Source of the DNA: Tribonema minus
Taxonomy: Eukaryota; Sar; Xanthophyceae; Tribonematales; Tribonemataceae
Direction of reading: 5' to 3'
Assembly (NCBI GenBank): GCA_017506865.1
Contig: JAFCMP010000135.1
Location: 1,207,170 to 1,271,169, forward strand
DNA: 64,000 nt
Made by a program: the position numbers and the translations under genes. This document shows, in pieces, positions 10,101 through 21,855 of this stretch. The notes beneath the pieces are model-generated. The model worked only from the letters and a program-made list of their open reading frames with translations. It was not told where the DNA came from and did no database searches. The first letter of the stretch is position 1. Each line of letters starts with the position of its first letter.

Positions 10101-13100
10101 GCTTCCCGTCCGACAGCGTGATGTAGTTCGCACTTTGTTCTCAGAGGCTAAGTAGGGTTCTTGTGCACCTCTCTTGGACAGCGCCGTGGCTACGGCACGG
10201 CGCTTGACGCCGCTCGCGTCATAAGGTTTCTAGAGCAGAACGACCTGATAACAGCTGTCAGATTGCTCGCGTATGCAGTAGGTAAAAAGTGAAAAGGTGA
10301 GGCGTCGGGTGATGTAATCTCAGGGAGAGACCTGAGTACTAACGTTTCCAGGAATTTAAAAAAAGAAACAGTTCTCTGATCTTCACACACCGAGGGTGTG
10401 CACCTCATGTGATTTACGCTTGAGTGATGTACGAAGCAGCACCTTCATTCGTTCACGTAGTTGATTCACCGTAACTTTGTGGAGGTTTTCTGGGTCACTT
10501 CCGGCATGTGCCAGCGCAGATGACACCCGATGGAGTTCAGTCAACATTGGACGTAAACCAGGTATACTTATATCCCAGTATTAAGTGGCAGCATGTTTCA
10601 CTGTGCCAGGAACTGGTGCACGGCAATGAAGCCGATCCATATGCGGGTGATGCATTTTGTAAAAAGGGGCATTTTGTAGGTCCGCACAAGAAGCATGACT
10701 AACTGCTGCGGGCGACCGCTGAGCAACAGGACAGTGGCTCATACTATGCAATCTGAAAGCTGATGTCAGTGATGTGATGTGGGCATGCTGTGCCACCAGC
10801 AGATGCTCTTAAATGTACTGCATGGGGGGCATGTATGCTGAGCATCATGTGAAATGCACATACTGAAGTGAATGCATACAACTTGATCGTAGCGAGCCCT
10901 ACAGAGTACTGTAGGATGCTCGCTTCCATATTTCTGTGCGTTACTCCAAGGGTACTGCAGAGCACAAAAGGCTCGAAAGCATACGGTATGTTCCTCTGTG
11001 GTGCACTGACGGCGCGCATGTAGGATGGCGAGATACGCAAAGGGTACTTAGTGCATAGGCTTGAGTGGTCGATAGCATACGGTATGTACCTCTGTGGTGT
11101 ACTGTGCAGGGCGCCCGTCCCGAAAGGCGAGATACTCCTAGGGTACTTACTGCATAGGTTCAAGTGCTCGACAACATAGAGTATGTACCTCTGTGGTGTA
11201 CTGTGGGCTCTCATCCGAGGGTTCTGCATAGCACTAGGAGCTCAAGAGCATACGGTATGTACCTCTGTAGTGTACTGTGCAGGGCGCTCATCCAGGATAG
11301 CACCGAGCAGCCGGTGCACCATGAGGTCGGCGTAGCGCCGAATGGGGCTGAAGGGCACAATACGACAAAGCAAAGGCAGCATGTTGAGCAATGATCATGT
11401 CGTCTTGTCGCACTGAGCCGGAGGTGCAGCCTGCCTGCACCCTCGCAGCGTATCACACGTGAAGGTATCTACGCTGTACATGCATCAGGCGTGTGCATGG
11501 GGATCAACCTCAGATGTGGTGCCCAATGACTACAATGTCGCCTGCAGGGTCAATCAAGATCGGCAAGGAGCACAAGGGAGCAAGAGAGAGAATTGTTCCA
11601 TGCCTCTGGTCTGCCCTTACGCCTCAGTCCGCCTCACAGAGAATAAGCAGCCACTGCACGCTGCTTCAACGGTGGCGGGCACATGGCATGCAGGCACTAT
11701 AGGCATACAAGCATTGCCACAGGAAACAGAGAAGTGAAACCAGTCTGCGAAGTTCGACAAAACGTGACGTGCCCCATGAGCGCCAAGCCATACGCACGTT
11801 CTGACGGTGCCAAAGATCTGCGCAGTGGTACCCAATATCACAGTTGAGTCACATTTGGGCCCTGCGCTGAGCGGCCGCATGCGTTTTTCTACTGCACATC
11901 CCCAGATGCAGTGCAAACAACTCATGCACGGTCCCGTGGGCCTAGGGTTAGGGTTTGGGTGAGCCTGTGGCACCGCGTGCCCGTACAAGAAGCAGCCATG
12001 GCATGTACCTGGTGAAGTGGGTGTAGCAGCCGATGTTGAGCGCAAAGTGGCGCCACACGTTGGGCGGGTACTTGGCGGCGGCAATGTACTGCGCGGGCTT
12101 CATGGGCCCTGCCACCAGGTTATCCACGACCTGCACGCACACAACACAGCACAGCGGCATGAACGTCCGCGCTCAGCTGATGATTTTAAAATTAAAAATG
12201 ACATGACATTGTGGGGATTTGAAGAATGGAGGGTCTGCTGAGGCGGACCGGATGCAGTGAAGGGGGGATGGTGCACAGCAGTCAAGAAGGTGGGGGGGGG
12301 GGGGGGCAGTGGCCCATAGCCATAGAATTCAACATCTACAAGCCATCTTCATGTGCATATAGAAGTATATATATCATGCTGCATCACCACACCACAACGC
12401 TCAGCGGCAGATCTCATTTTAAAACTGGAGCCATCTGCCGTGTTCCAACGCGTGTGGGCGTCCGCTCAGACAAGAGCAGCAGCGCCCTGCTAACACAAGC
12501 AGTTGGCTGCCGGTGTCTGCAGCACCAGCACCACACGTTGAGGCTCGCGCGCCATGCGGCAGCAGCCACTTCAACGAGTGTGTTTAAGGTGAGATCCACA
12601 ACTTGAAGTACAAACACGCTTCACGCCGCTCTCCGCTGATGATTTTTTCAGCATCACGCGTTGAAGCTGGCTGCAAGGCGCGCAGCAGCCGTTGCAGCGA
12701 CCAGCGTCAAGACAAAGCTGTCACAGCCGTGCGCGTGCGTGGCAGCGCTCACCTGAGGCAGCAGCGAGCCCGGTGCGCAGCTCTGCGCCAGCGCCTGCAG
12801 CGAGGCATTCATGGCCGCTGACGACGCTCCATCAAACTCCACGCCGCACAACTTCAACAAGTCGCACACCTGCGGGGTCACAGTTGCGGCCGTTGCAACA
12901 AGTGGTGGTTGAGGAGGCGACCACGTGATGATTGAGGAAGCGAAACGACCTCTCATGCAATTGTGCTCAAGCCCCGCTCCTGAGTTGAGAGATGCAATGT
13001 CTTGACCAAAGCATGGTACTTTTGTGCATTGGCCGAGCAGACCACTGCTGCTTCACCGGGACACCACCCGACAACCAGCACAACAGACAGCGCGCTTGGC

Positions 13101-16100
13101 AGAAGGCGGCCTGCCGCAGATCGGTCTGCGGCACATGGCAGAGGGCCTGACCGCCACGCAGAGCGCTGCCTCAGGGCCCAGTCCACCACAAACAAGACAG
13201 CCCAAACCAGTGACATGCAGCGCACGGGACTGCCCCCCAGCAGTGCCCCAGGAGCAGTGCTCAGCATTGCCGATGTGCGGTGCTCACCTGGCGCAGCTGC
13301 CGCGGCTGCGGCGGCGGGTGGCGCCGCAGCAGGGGGCCGGGGCCCCCCACCGCCGCTGCCGCCTGCGCACCGCTGCCGCCAGACTGAGCACCATTGCTGC
13401 CGCTGCTTCCACTGTCGCCGGCGCCGGGCATCGCCTGCACGAGGCGGCGCGCGACGAGGTAGTTGGCCAGCAGCATGTACTCCTCTACGAGGCGGTTGGA
13501 GTCGCGGATGGGGTACGCCGTCATGTCCAGCGCCAGGTTGTCGTCGACGATGCCGCTGTCGAGGCGTAGCGGGCGCCCCGTGTCTACCGCGCGCAGGCGG
13601 AAGGAGAGCTTGAGCCGGTTCATGGAGAGCGCGCCGCCGCCGCTGCAGGGGGGGGATTGGGGGGGGGGGGGGGGGGACAAGGGGTGGGCAGTATGGGTGA
13701 GGGGATTGAGGCGAGAGCTTAAGTGCGTGGTGGTTTTGATCGCACGCAGGGGTGTGTGATGAATACAAAGAAATGCACCGCAACTTGCACTTCGGAATAT
13801 CACTGGTTAACCTCTTCCTTGCTCATATGTCATCTCACGAACGTGAGCGAGAAACACATGCAAGCCTCACGCACGGCGCAGCAGCAGCGGCAGTCTGCTC
13901 AGCAGCGGCTGTGCACGCGGGCAGTGCGTAGGAACGCCTCATGTGTGCTGTCACGCGAGACGCACTCGCACCAAGGCACAAACGCAAGCCTCACCTTGCG
14001 GCGAAGCGCAGCTGTCTCCGCGCGGCAGCGATGGTGTGCATGAGCAGTATGTCTTGTGCCACGGCGTAGAGAGAGTGGCCACCGGTGGGGCGCCTCGCCG
14101 ACTCCCACTGTTCCTCAGACAGGGATCCGGCGCGGCACGCAGGCAGGGCGATCTCCCCCTCAATCACTTTCTGCACAGTGCCTGGAGGTGACGGGGACGC
14201 GCGCAAGTAGGGTTTGGTCAAGGTGCTTGAGTACTCGGTTGTGCGAGGCCTCGTTGACTTCAAATGCTTGAAGTATTCGGAAGTATTCGCTGTTTTGAGT
14301 CAATTGTATGGAAATGAGAGGTTGGACGGCTGTCGCCGTCATTGCGGCCGAGGTTTGCAGGATGCATAGCAAAGCATGCTGTTACACACGGTCACATAAC
14401 ATACACTTCAACTTCCAAAACAAAGTAGAATACGTTGACATCCTCAACCAGAGGTGTACCGTGGCATTGACAGGCGAATATTGCGCTCAACCAGCCATCT
14501 CAAAAACTTGAGTGTACACTACACTAGCTGCTGCTCAGGCAGAGTCTTACGCCTGACTACTACAGCAATACTATACAGCGGATTGCATCAATGCGATTAA
14601 TTGAAACTGAGTAGATTGGCTCACCATAATCCAGCGTGCAGCAGGAGCGAATGATGGTGCGCCCAAACCATGGCTCCTCGCCTGTTGCAGGCGCAAAAAG
14701 GCACACATTGCAGCCATACAAGCTCATCAGAGCCAGCTGTGCACAATGCTGAGTGATGAATCACTGACAATGCATGGTGCGTCACCGGTGCTAGTGCCTG
14801 GACATCCGCGACTTCTGCAATTGCTGAAGCGTACATGTGGCCGGCTCGCTTGAGGCACACCCCCAGACAAACATCAACATGACAGCATTGGCCTGGAGCG
14901 GGCACAGATGCACAATGCCTTCCGTGGCACTGAATGCAACAGCTTTCAGGAACAACATCAAAGACCAGGTGAGCTGCTGATGGGTGTACTGAGCACTGTT
15001 GCCTTTGACGGGAACCCATCCGAAGTTCAACTGCTAGCGCACTATGGCGTCGTACCTGCCCATACCCACACTAAAAAATACAAATAAATATTGTAATTCT
15101 TTTAGGAAGTCCACCAGAAGATTGGACGGCGTGGGCGTTCACACACATTGCCAGCCCACGACTCGCGACACGACATTAGTAGTAGTAGTTGCGGCACGTC
15201 AGCACCCCCCTAACCCTCAATGCTGAGCGCTGCTGCCTGCACTGACCTTCGACGAGCGTGCCGTCGCGGTTCATGCGCCAGATGGCGGAGAACGCGAGCC
15301 GGTCTACGCCCGGGTTGAGGCTGCACAGCCGCTCGCACAGCAGCGGCGGCAGCATGGGCAGCGCGCGCTGCACGAGGTAGATGGTGGTGGCGCGGCGCTG
15401 CGCCTCGCGGTCGAGCTCGCCGCCGGGGGGGACAAAGTGGCTTACGTCCGCTATGTGGACGCCGATCTGCAGCGCTCAGGAGGGAGGGGGGGGGATGCAT
15501 GGTGAGGGGGGGGGGGGGGGGGGGGCAGATGCGTGGTGAGGGGGGGAGGGGGGGGCTAGGCCTCTTGGTTTGGGAGAGCGAGCTCTGCAATCAGTAAATA
15601 TGTTGCCATCAGTTATGTTGATGCACGATAACCTAGCATAAGCTGTCAACATGAAAGCTTGCAACCAGTCGCTGTGTGCCATCCCCGAGCTTTCTTCGTA
15701 TCAACAAGCAAAGCTTGCCGATGGGGAACCCCTACCTACTTGCGTTGATGATCCCGGCCACCGCCACTTCCTCAGCGTCAGCGCCTAATTTCCAGCGACA
15801 GGGCCATGGTGCCCGCAGGTGAGCAAGCTCGCATGTGAAAGTGTACATGTTGAAGTTGACAAAGTTCAACGCCGACTCACGTCTACCGTGCCGTCCGGCA
15901 GCGGCGTGGCGTGCAGCGCGTCGTCAAACATTGCGTGCGGTGTGCGTGTCCATGGTGAAGATGAATGTTGTCTAAGTTACCAAGTTGAAGTAAAACAAAG
16001 TTCAACACTGTGACGCACCGCTACCGTGCCCTCCGGCAGCGAGCTCTGTGACTCACCTCTACAGTGCCGTCTGGCAGCGGCGTGACGTGCAGCGCGTCGT

Positions 16101-19100
16101 CCAGGTCACGCGCGGTGGGCGGGTCGATGGTGAAGATGCGTGCGTCCCTGAGGTCGCGCCTGACGGCCGCTTCTGACGCCGGAATCTTCCAGCCTGAAAG
16201 ACGCAGACACCAAGAAAAGCAGCTACGATTGATGTGGATGCTTGTGTGAGGTGTATTGAAGATCACCGGCGTCAGTCTGTCGCATGGTGTGCGGAACAGA
16301 GACTGTTGCAATGCGGTATGTCGTGTTGTTTGGAGGTGCAGTGCAGGGGCGTAGGTATCGTGCTGACGCCGTCACCTTCCTGCCTAATGGACGCAGACGC
16401 CGCGGGCAGAAGCAGGGGTGATGACACACAATAACAAATGGCCTGTGAAGCATGGAACATGCGTACCAAGTATGCGTTGGTCCTCACAGGAGCGAGCTCG
16501 CTTGCAATTGTTTTATGAGCGGGGAGGTGTGGATAAATGACATTTGTGTGAGGGATCGAAGAGGTGTGTTGTTGATCGCCGGCGTGTGCTGCGCAGTCTG
16601 CCGTGCATGGTGTGCGGAGCGAAGACTTTTGCAAAGCGGTAAGTGGTGTTGGTTAAAAGGACAGCAGATACACACAGAGGCAAGAAGCCAGCTCCACAGC
16701 GGCTACAGCACATTGTGCGGGTGACATGCGTTGCTGCATTGCGAATGAACCGTGCCAGTGTCACACGACAGAAATCGCCACGGCAGCACATTCTCCTACG
16801 CAGACATTGCAGCACCACAACAGACACAGCACCCATCGATGACACAGCGCTCAGCACGGTAGCATGCACGTACGCACCGCCATCCACTCCGCCCGCGTCC
16901 TGGCCGTTGAGCAGCAACTGATCCAGCGCATGCAGCAGCGAAGGGGAGAAGTCCCCGTGGTTGACGCCGTTCTGCGAGAGCAGCGCCGTGGTCTCCGCCT
17001 CCACTTCGCCAGCATGGCCCAAGAACCAGACGCTCTGCGGAGGCACATGTGATGGGTAGGAGAGGGGTTAAGTGCAGAGCGCCGCACAGCCATGGAGTGA
17101 AGTGAACAGTTGGTGTTGCCTCACCTGATGTTGGCTGGGAGTACACCTGCAATCAGAAATACCTTCCAGACATGTTTGACGTTGACCTTACTGGTGTTGA
17201 GTACTTACTTAGCACACCTCCCATGTGAAGAACTCAACTACAATGTTGGTGCAGTGTTCAAAAGTGCAAGAGTAGGGGACCTGATGCAGCGCCCAGCCCG
17301 CAACTAATACCAGAAGATGAGGTCCTGGAGCTTCTGCATGACTTGTAGAGCAGCCTGTCAGCATTGACAGGGTTTTAAAGTGTACTTGCAAATTGCAAGA
17401 ACTGCCAAGTCCTGACTTGAACTTCAATTTGACTTAAAGTTGCAAGATTTGACTTGAAGTTTATGATCTTGACTTGAAAATCAGGGGCTTACTGAAAGAA
17501 TGAAGTACGTAATAGAGTGCAGTGTCACCTGAGCGAATGGCATCTTGGACTGCGCACTCCAGCGCGGCACGTCCATCATGGCGGCAAACAGGCTCCTGTC
17601 CGAGGTCTCGATGCACTGCCAGAACTCCCGCGGCAGCATGCGTATCGGCACCAGCATGTTGGGGGCGCGGCCGTCCTGCGGCTTGAACACCACATTGCTG
17701 GGAGTGGAGGTAAATCACAAAACACGACGATGCTCAGCTCTGATGAGAGGACTCATAGTTGCGCAGCTAACGGAACTGGTGAGTTCAACATGTGTGCTGA
17801 GCGAGGACTTGTCTGACATGGCTCTGAGCAGTGATGCACGATGCATGATGGAGTGTGGTGCAGGGGTGTCAACTTGACAGAGTCACGCAAGGGAACTCTG
17901 GTGATCACTGGCCTGCTGCAAGAGGGAATGATGCACTTGAAGTTGAAGTTGAAGATCCTCCTGCACGTCTCTTCAGCTTCTTCGTGAAGCATGCCGCGAG
18001 TGCGGCTCTTGCACAAGGGCCGTAATAAGTATTTCCTATGAGGCATGGCCATCACCATCACGAGCAGGTGCCACATCTGGTCATACCTGCTCAGGAATGT
18101 AGGGTAAGTATACGTACGCATGCATGTTCAGTGCAGAGTTTACCTGTCTGAATAGGGTATGGTCATCTCCCCATCTTTGCCGCGCACCAGAGGCGAGAGA
18201 GGCACTAAACAGCCTGTGAAGCACCCCCTTTCCTGCCGCTTTGCCACGCGTATGATCCTGCCCAATCACACACACGCACGCACACACAAAAATATAGGCA
18301 GGCAGGTCAGTTGCTGCATAGAGTCAGCGACATCATGCAACTTGCCTTGATGCAGTGTGTGAGCCCGCGTGCCACCGACCTGTAAATAACCACTGCAGCA
18401 CTCAAACGAAATCAAGGTTGGGATTAGGGTTGGGTGTGGTTGGGATTATGGTGTGCTTGTAGCACACTGAGTGTCAGCCTGTCACAGTAGCTTCTCATGC
18501 AAGCTGAAACCAAGTAAATTCTCAATGTACACAGGCCAGTGCCCTCAGCCATGATCTGAGCCATCACGGTGAACCACACAGCACGGTGAAGTGAAGATCC
18601 AAATGTCAAACATCAGCATCACCCCCTCTTCCCCCCCATCTGAGCACTGACCTCCCCCGGGGTTGCACCCCCAGTGACTTGGCAATCTCGCCTGCCGGGC
18701 ACAGCTTCCCCCCTTCCCCAGTCTCCTGCGAGAGTTTTGCACAGCCCCCGCCGGCCATGACAGGCAGCGGGCGCCACAACCGCGCCTCAGCTTCAACGTC
18801 CAGAGCCAATTGAGCGTCCTCCTGGTGAACAGCGCACGCCATCGTTTGGGGGGTGCAGGGGGGAATGTATCGGTATGTATGTATTCAGTAACATGCTATG
18901 TATGTATCAAAGCAGTGTGCTGCAATGCGCAGCCGCAGTCCGGTCTAGTTGGTACATGCCGGGAATCAAAGTAGTGTGCTGCAAATGCGCAGCCCGCAGT
19001 CTCCACTTTGGAAGTTGAAGTTGCAATATCAATTGACAAGGCGCCTATGGTGCAAACGTCCGCGTTGTAAGGTTTGAAAGAACCATATTGTGCGGACCAC

Positions 19101-21510
19101 TTGCATCCAGCGCTGGTGCATTGGTGAACTTGTCAACAGTGCGCACATATTCAGAAACATCATTCCTCAAAGTGGCATACCTCAGATATGTCCTCGTGCT
19201 GCGCCAGGGTTCCGAGCGAGAGCCCGACAAAGTCCGTGTCCTCTGCCTCCTCCTCGCTCAGCACTTCGTCCAGCAGCAGTCCCGACATGGCGTCCGCCAG
19301 AGTCGCGTCCTCGCTGCACCAGCCGAAGTTCAAGTGTGGTGACAAGTTCAACAGGGACGTCAGCGCTCAGAGCGTGAATGAAAGCGCCACTTTTGGATGA
19401 GCTTGCCGCCGCGACAATTGATGATGGTTGTAAAAAGACCAGATATGCATTTATATGGTGCCAGATAATGTGCAATGATGTGTACAGCAGATGCTCGCAC
19501 TAGATCTTCGATTTAGATGTAACAGTCACAACGACTTAGATGTAACAGTCACAAAACCGCAAGATGCACTGGCAGTAAACAAACAGAGGCAAGAGCCCCT
19601 GCTCATACCCTACCATGCACTGGCAAACAGACAATGGCGAAGCAATGCTACTGGTGCAGCCAGGCTGCATCGTCATACTTCAAGTTTGATGTTTAACCAC
19701 GTAACGCGAGTGAGGTACCTAACAGAACCGAGGTTGCAAAGCCGTTCTACCTTTGTACATGCACTCGCTGAATTGCTTGCTTTTAAAACATTGTTGGCCA
19801 GAGAGCATGGACTGATGGACAACACTCACGTCTGCGCCTCCGCCGCCATTCCCGCTAAAGGCTTCCACGTGTCCTGTGGCAGCAGCTCTATGTACACCTG
19901 TTCATGCAATGCACATGGTGCATTGGGGCCCTCGTATGTGAGACATGACCATGGTGACAGCATAAAACACAGGTGCGTGTACGCATGAAAGTAGATGATG
20001 ATGGAACTGGCGATCGCGAACTGCAGCGGCAATTTTCATGGAAACTACAGGTCGTGGATAGCAGCGACTGGTCATTGTTGCAGAACTTGATCGCTGTGTG
20101 GAGTTGTGAGTGCAGGCGGTACCAACCGCGCATTTCTGTGAGCACGATGCATGGAGAAATGCTTCTATGCAGCAACCGATGCAAGTCAAGGAGCTGAGGT
20201 GGATGGTGAACGCTGACTATGCAGCTGCAGCAACAGGCCTCCACTTACCTTGTTCAAATAGCACGATTCAATATACTTCTGCATACTGAAGTTAATCAAC
20301 TCTTCGTAAAGCAGCCCAGTGTGTGTCCGCAAGAGCAGCGCCACAAGCTCACCTCGTCGCCGTCGAGCGCACGATTCCGCGCCTTCACGCCGTCAATGTA
20401 CACGTCGCACGGCAGCACGCCGCCGTCCACCGTCACGTACGCGCTCTGGAAGTTGCGCGCGTTCACGCGGATGCCGCCGCGGTACGCCGCGCCGTCCGCG
20501 ACGCGCGCCAGCGCCTCGTCCTCCGTCACGTACTCTTCGTAGAAACCGGGGCGCGGCTTGCGGCCTGACCCATTCCCCTCGCCGCCGCCCCCACCGCTGG
20601 ATGCGCGCTGAGGGCGCCTGTTGGGGCCCGAGCTGCCGGGGGTCACGACGTACAGGCTGCGCACAGGGGTCGCGCCCTGCGGCGTGCCCTGGTGGCCAGC
20701 GGAGGCGCGGTTGTAATCGTGTTGAGCCATGCTGCCATCGGCAGGGGTGCCTGGGGGGGCTGCGGCGCGCGCGGGCGTCACGACTACAGGGCCGCTCTGA
20801 CGGCCGCCAGAGGCTGTCTGGCGGTACTGCTGGGGCTGTTGGTGGTAGTGAACCTGATGATGCAGCACCTGGCGCTGGTAATAGTTTGGAGTGGCACCAT
20901 CTCCATATGCTGGCTGCTGAGGGGTGTTGTAAGGAGTGCGCCCGCCGGAGAGATATGGATCGTAAGCAGGAGGCGTAGCGTGCACTGGCGTCCGCGCCCG
21001 GGAGTCGCGGCCTCTGCCGCCATGACTGCCGCCACGTCCGGCCGCACTTGCGATGGGTGTATGGGCAGTTGGGGCACGGAACTGGCTGTGGGACATGGGT
21101 TGACGAATGGGGGATGCACCGACTCCAAGCGGCGCATTCGCTTCAGCGACTAACTCGCTACCGGAGTGTCTGCGCACAAACTCCGCTAGATCGTACTGAG
21201 ACGAGCCCGGCTGCTGCAGCTGCTGCAGCTGTCGAGGGCCACCGGCGCCTGGATCCACTCTTGACGCAGGATCTACTCCAGCACTTCCGTGAAATGGTAC
21301 ATAGGATCCGGCCGGTCCGGCACCATCAGAGTGGCTCCGAACCACGTAGTCCAGATCAATTGTTGGTGGTGCCTGTTGCTGCTGCTGATGGTGGAGGCTG
21401 CCGGCTTGCTGCATTGCTCCAGCACGTTCGCTATTTCTGCCTCTCCCCCCCCTGTGTCCTCGGCCTCTTCCAGGTGCTCTGCCTGCATGAACATTGTCCT
21501 GGCCCTCCAT
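7137..21510 (-). CDS. DIS3L2: DIS3L2/SOV-type 3'-5' exoribonuclease (RNB family), 18 exons
   Basis: Processive 3'-5' exoribonuclease of the RNase II/R family; DIS3L2/SOV act in cytoplasmic mRNA decay independently of the exosome. Exons (minus): 21510-20353, 19897-19830, 19313-19181, 18821-18652, 18257-18144, 17697-17529, 17034-16878, 16193-16057, 15466-15247, 14681-14625, 14181-13995, 13642-13288, 12869-12753, 12130-12009, 11347-11263, 9857-9769, 9079-8943, 7678-7137; all phases close, giving about 1,338 residues. A disordered Gln/Gly/Arg N-terminus (about 1-325) precedes cold-shock-like domains ([15 protein letters not shown] at the end of exon 1; [10 protein letters not shown] in exon 6). 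The RNB catalytic motif [12 protein letters not shown] keeps all four Asp (about 680, 686, 688, 689); [11 protein letters not shown]-type, [14 protein letters not shown] and [14 protein letters not shown] blocks follow, then an S1-like end. There is no PIN domain, which argues for DIS3L2 over DIS3. The first ATG (21510) is chosen; an upstream exon is possible. Confidence 0.93.
7294..7600 (-). other. Low-complexity insert in DIS3L2 last exon
   Basis: Within the final exon a Ser/Gly/Ala/Thr-rich run of roughly 100 residues separates the [18 protein letters not shown] part from the last ordered segment ([17 protein letters not shown] ... VQVRVTFLG). The tail after it resembles the C-terminal strand region of the family, so the run is an insertion in a loop rather than a disordered end. 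It is GCN-repeat-like in DNA. Confidence 0.7.
8103..8865. mobile_element. hAT-like non-autonomous element (MITE) in DIS3L2 intron
   Basis: Element body 8111-8857 (747 bp) is bounded by a perfect 8-bp direct repeat ACGGCCAG (8103-8110 and 8858-8865). Its termini are inverted repeats: left CAGGGTTGTTGATGACG, right (complement) CAGGGTTGTTAATTACG, 15 of 17 matching. An 8-bp target duplication with CAGGG-type ends is the signature of the hAT superfamily. Subterminal regions carry clustered tacgg/ccgta and gtaa motifs on both sides. No transposase is encoded, so it is a MITE needing a helper. It lies in the last DIS3L2 intron, 77 bp from the exon 17 donor. Confidence 0.85.
10180..10204. repeat. Strong hairpin in DIS3L2 intron
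   Basis: AGCGCCGTG and CACGGCGCT form a perfect 9-bp GC-rich stem around a 7-nt loop. It lies in the intron between the exons ending at 11263 and starting at 9857. It could belong to a small RNA or be chance; no C/D or H/ACA box set was convincing. Confidence 0.4.
10985..11290 (-). repeat. Minisatellite of exon end plus splice donor (DIS3L2)
   Basis: Four tandem units repeat the end of the RNB exon (coding [10 protein letters not shown]) plus its donor GAG|GTACATACCGTATGC. The true donor is at 11262; copies have the equivalent point at about 11188, 11089 and 10993, so spacing is about 74, 99 and 96 bp. Copies two and three keep a GT donor; the last has GT changed to GA. The repeats lie downstream of the true exon in transcription order. 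Confidence 0.85.
15876..16040 (-). pseudogene. Decayed duplicates of the RNB catalytic exon
   Basis: 15876-15955 is a diverged copy of the exon at 16057-16193: it still reads TPLPDGTV before a GTGAGT donor, but the catalytic stretch ARDLDDA has become ARNV then a frameshift before DDA. A second, shorter copy (16019-16040) repeats only the LPDGTV end. Both lie in the intron after the real exon. They are intronic debris, not alternative coding exons, since the frame is broken. Confidence 0.75.
16256..16665. repeat. Two-copy tandem repeat in DIS3L2 intron
   Basis: A block near 16256-16345 (atcaccggcgt ... catggtgtgcgga ... gtgttg) recurs near 16575-16655, about 320 bp later, with moderate divergence. 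Both copies lie in the intron before the RNB catalytic exon. Not coding. Confidence 0.6.
18906..18999. repeat. 58-bp tandem duplication in DIS3L2 intron
   Basis: The segment starting atcaaagcagtgtgctgc at about 18907 is repeated from about 18965 with a few changes. It lies about 85 bp upstream (in transcription order) of the acceptor of the exon 18821-18652. Confidence 0.65.
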
Positions 21511-21855
21511 GTTCGGCAACTCCTGCTGCTGCTGTTGCTGCTGCTGCTGCAGGTTCACGTGATAGTTTGCTTTTCAGATATTTGAAGTTCACATGCGAAG
21601 TTTGTCAGGACCTTTCTTTCCTCAAAGCACGCGCTTTGCAATCAGGAACCGCGGGCAGAAAAGAGCTCACGCTCACGGTTTGACGGACCTGGCGCAGCTG
21701 ATTGGCCTCGCCGAGAGCTTTTGCAGCCCTGCGACGCTGCCGCACTGCCGTGGCGCTGCAACAACAACTCCGCCAAAAGCCGCTTCCAGGATTTGCTTGC
21801 TGGTGGCCTCTTTTTCAGGCGTCAACACAGTGGGGTAGCTTGTAGTTTGGAGCGT
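21511..21855. promoter_or_regulatory. Divergent promoter region, DIS3L2 / 21.9-36.4 kb gene
   Basis: 345 bp separate two divergent start codons, so both promoters probably lie here unless there are unseen 5' exons. It begins with a (CTG)n tract that would read as poly-Gln on the minus strand and may be 5'-UTR. The plus-strand frame stays open upstream of the chosen ATG at 21856, so the plus gene could start further left. Confidence 0.5.

Noticed and set aside
10744-11229. 161-codon minus frame with repeated [11 protein letters not shown] peptide
   Set aside because: It is a translation of the splice-donor minisatellite, in a frame different from the DIS3L2 exon.
11939-11960. Telomere-like cctagggttagggtttggg, with similar scraps near 5490-5520 and 18417-18445
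   Set aside because: Only one to three imperfect units each, not an array; too little for an interstitial telomere.
17880-18140. Extra DIS3L2 exon reading [20 protein letters not shown]
   Set aside because: The exons ending at 18144 and starting at 17697 join in phase and give the expected family sequence without it.
21511-21558. Start of DIS3L2 at 21558 (reading NLQQQ)
   Set aside because: That codon is GTG; the first ATG in frame is at 21510.
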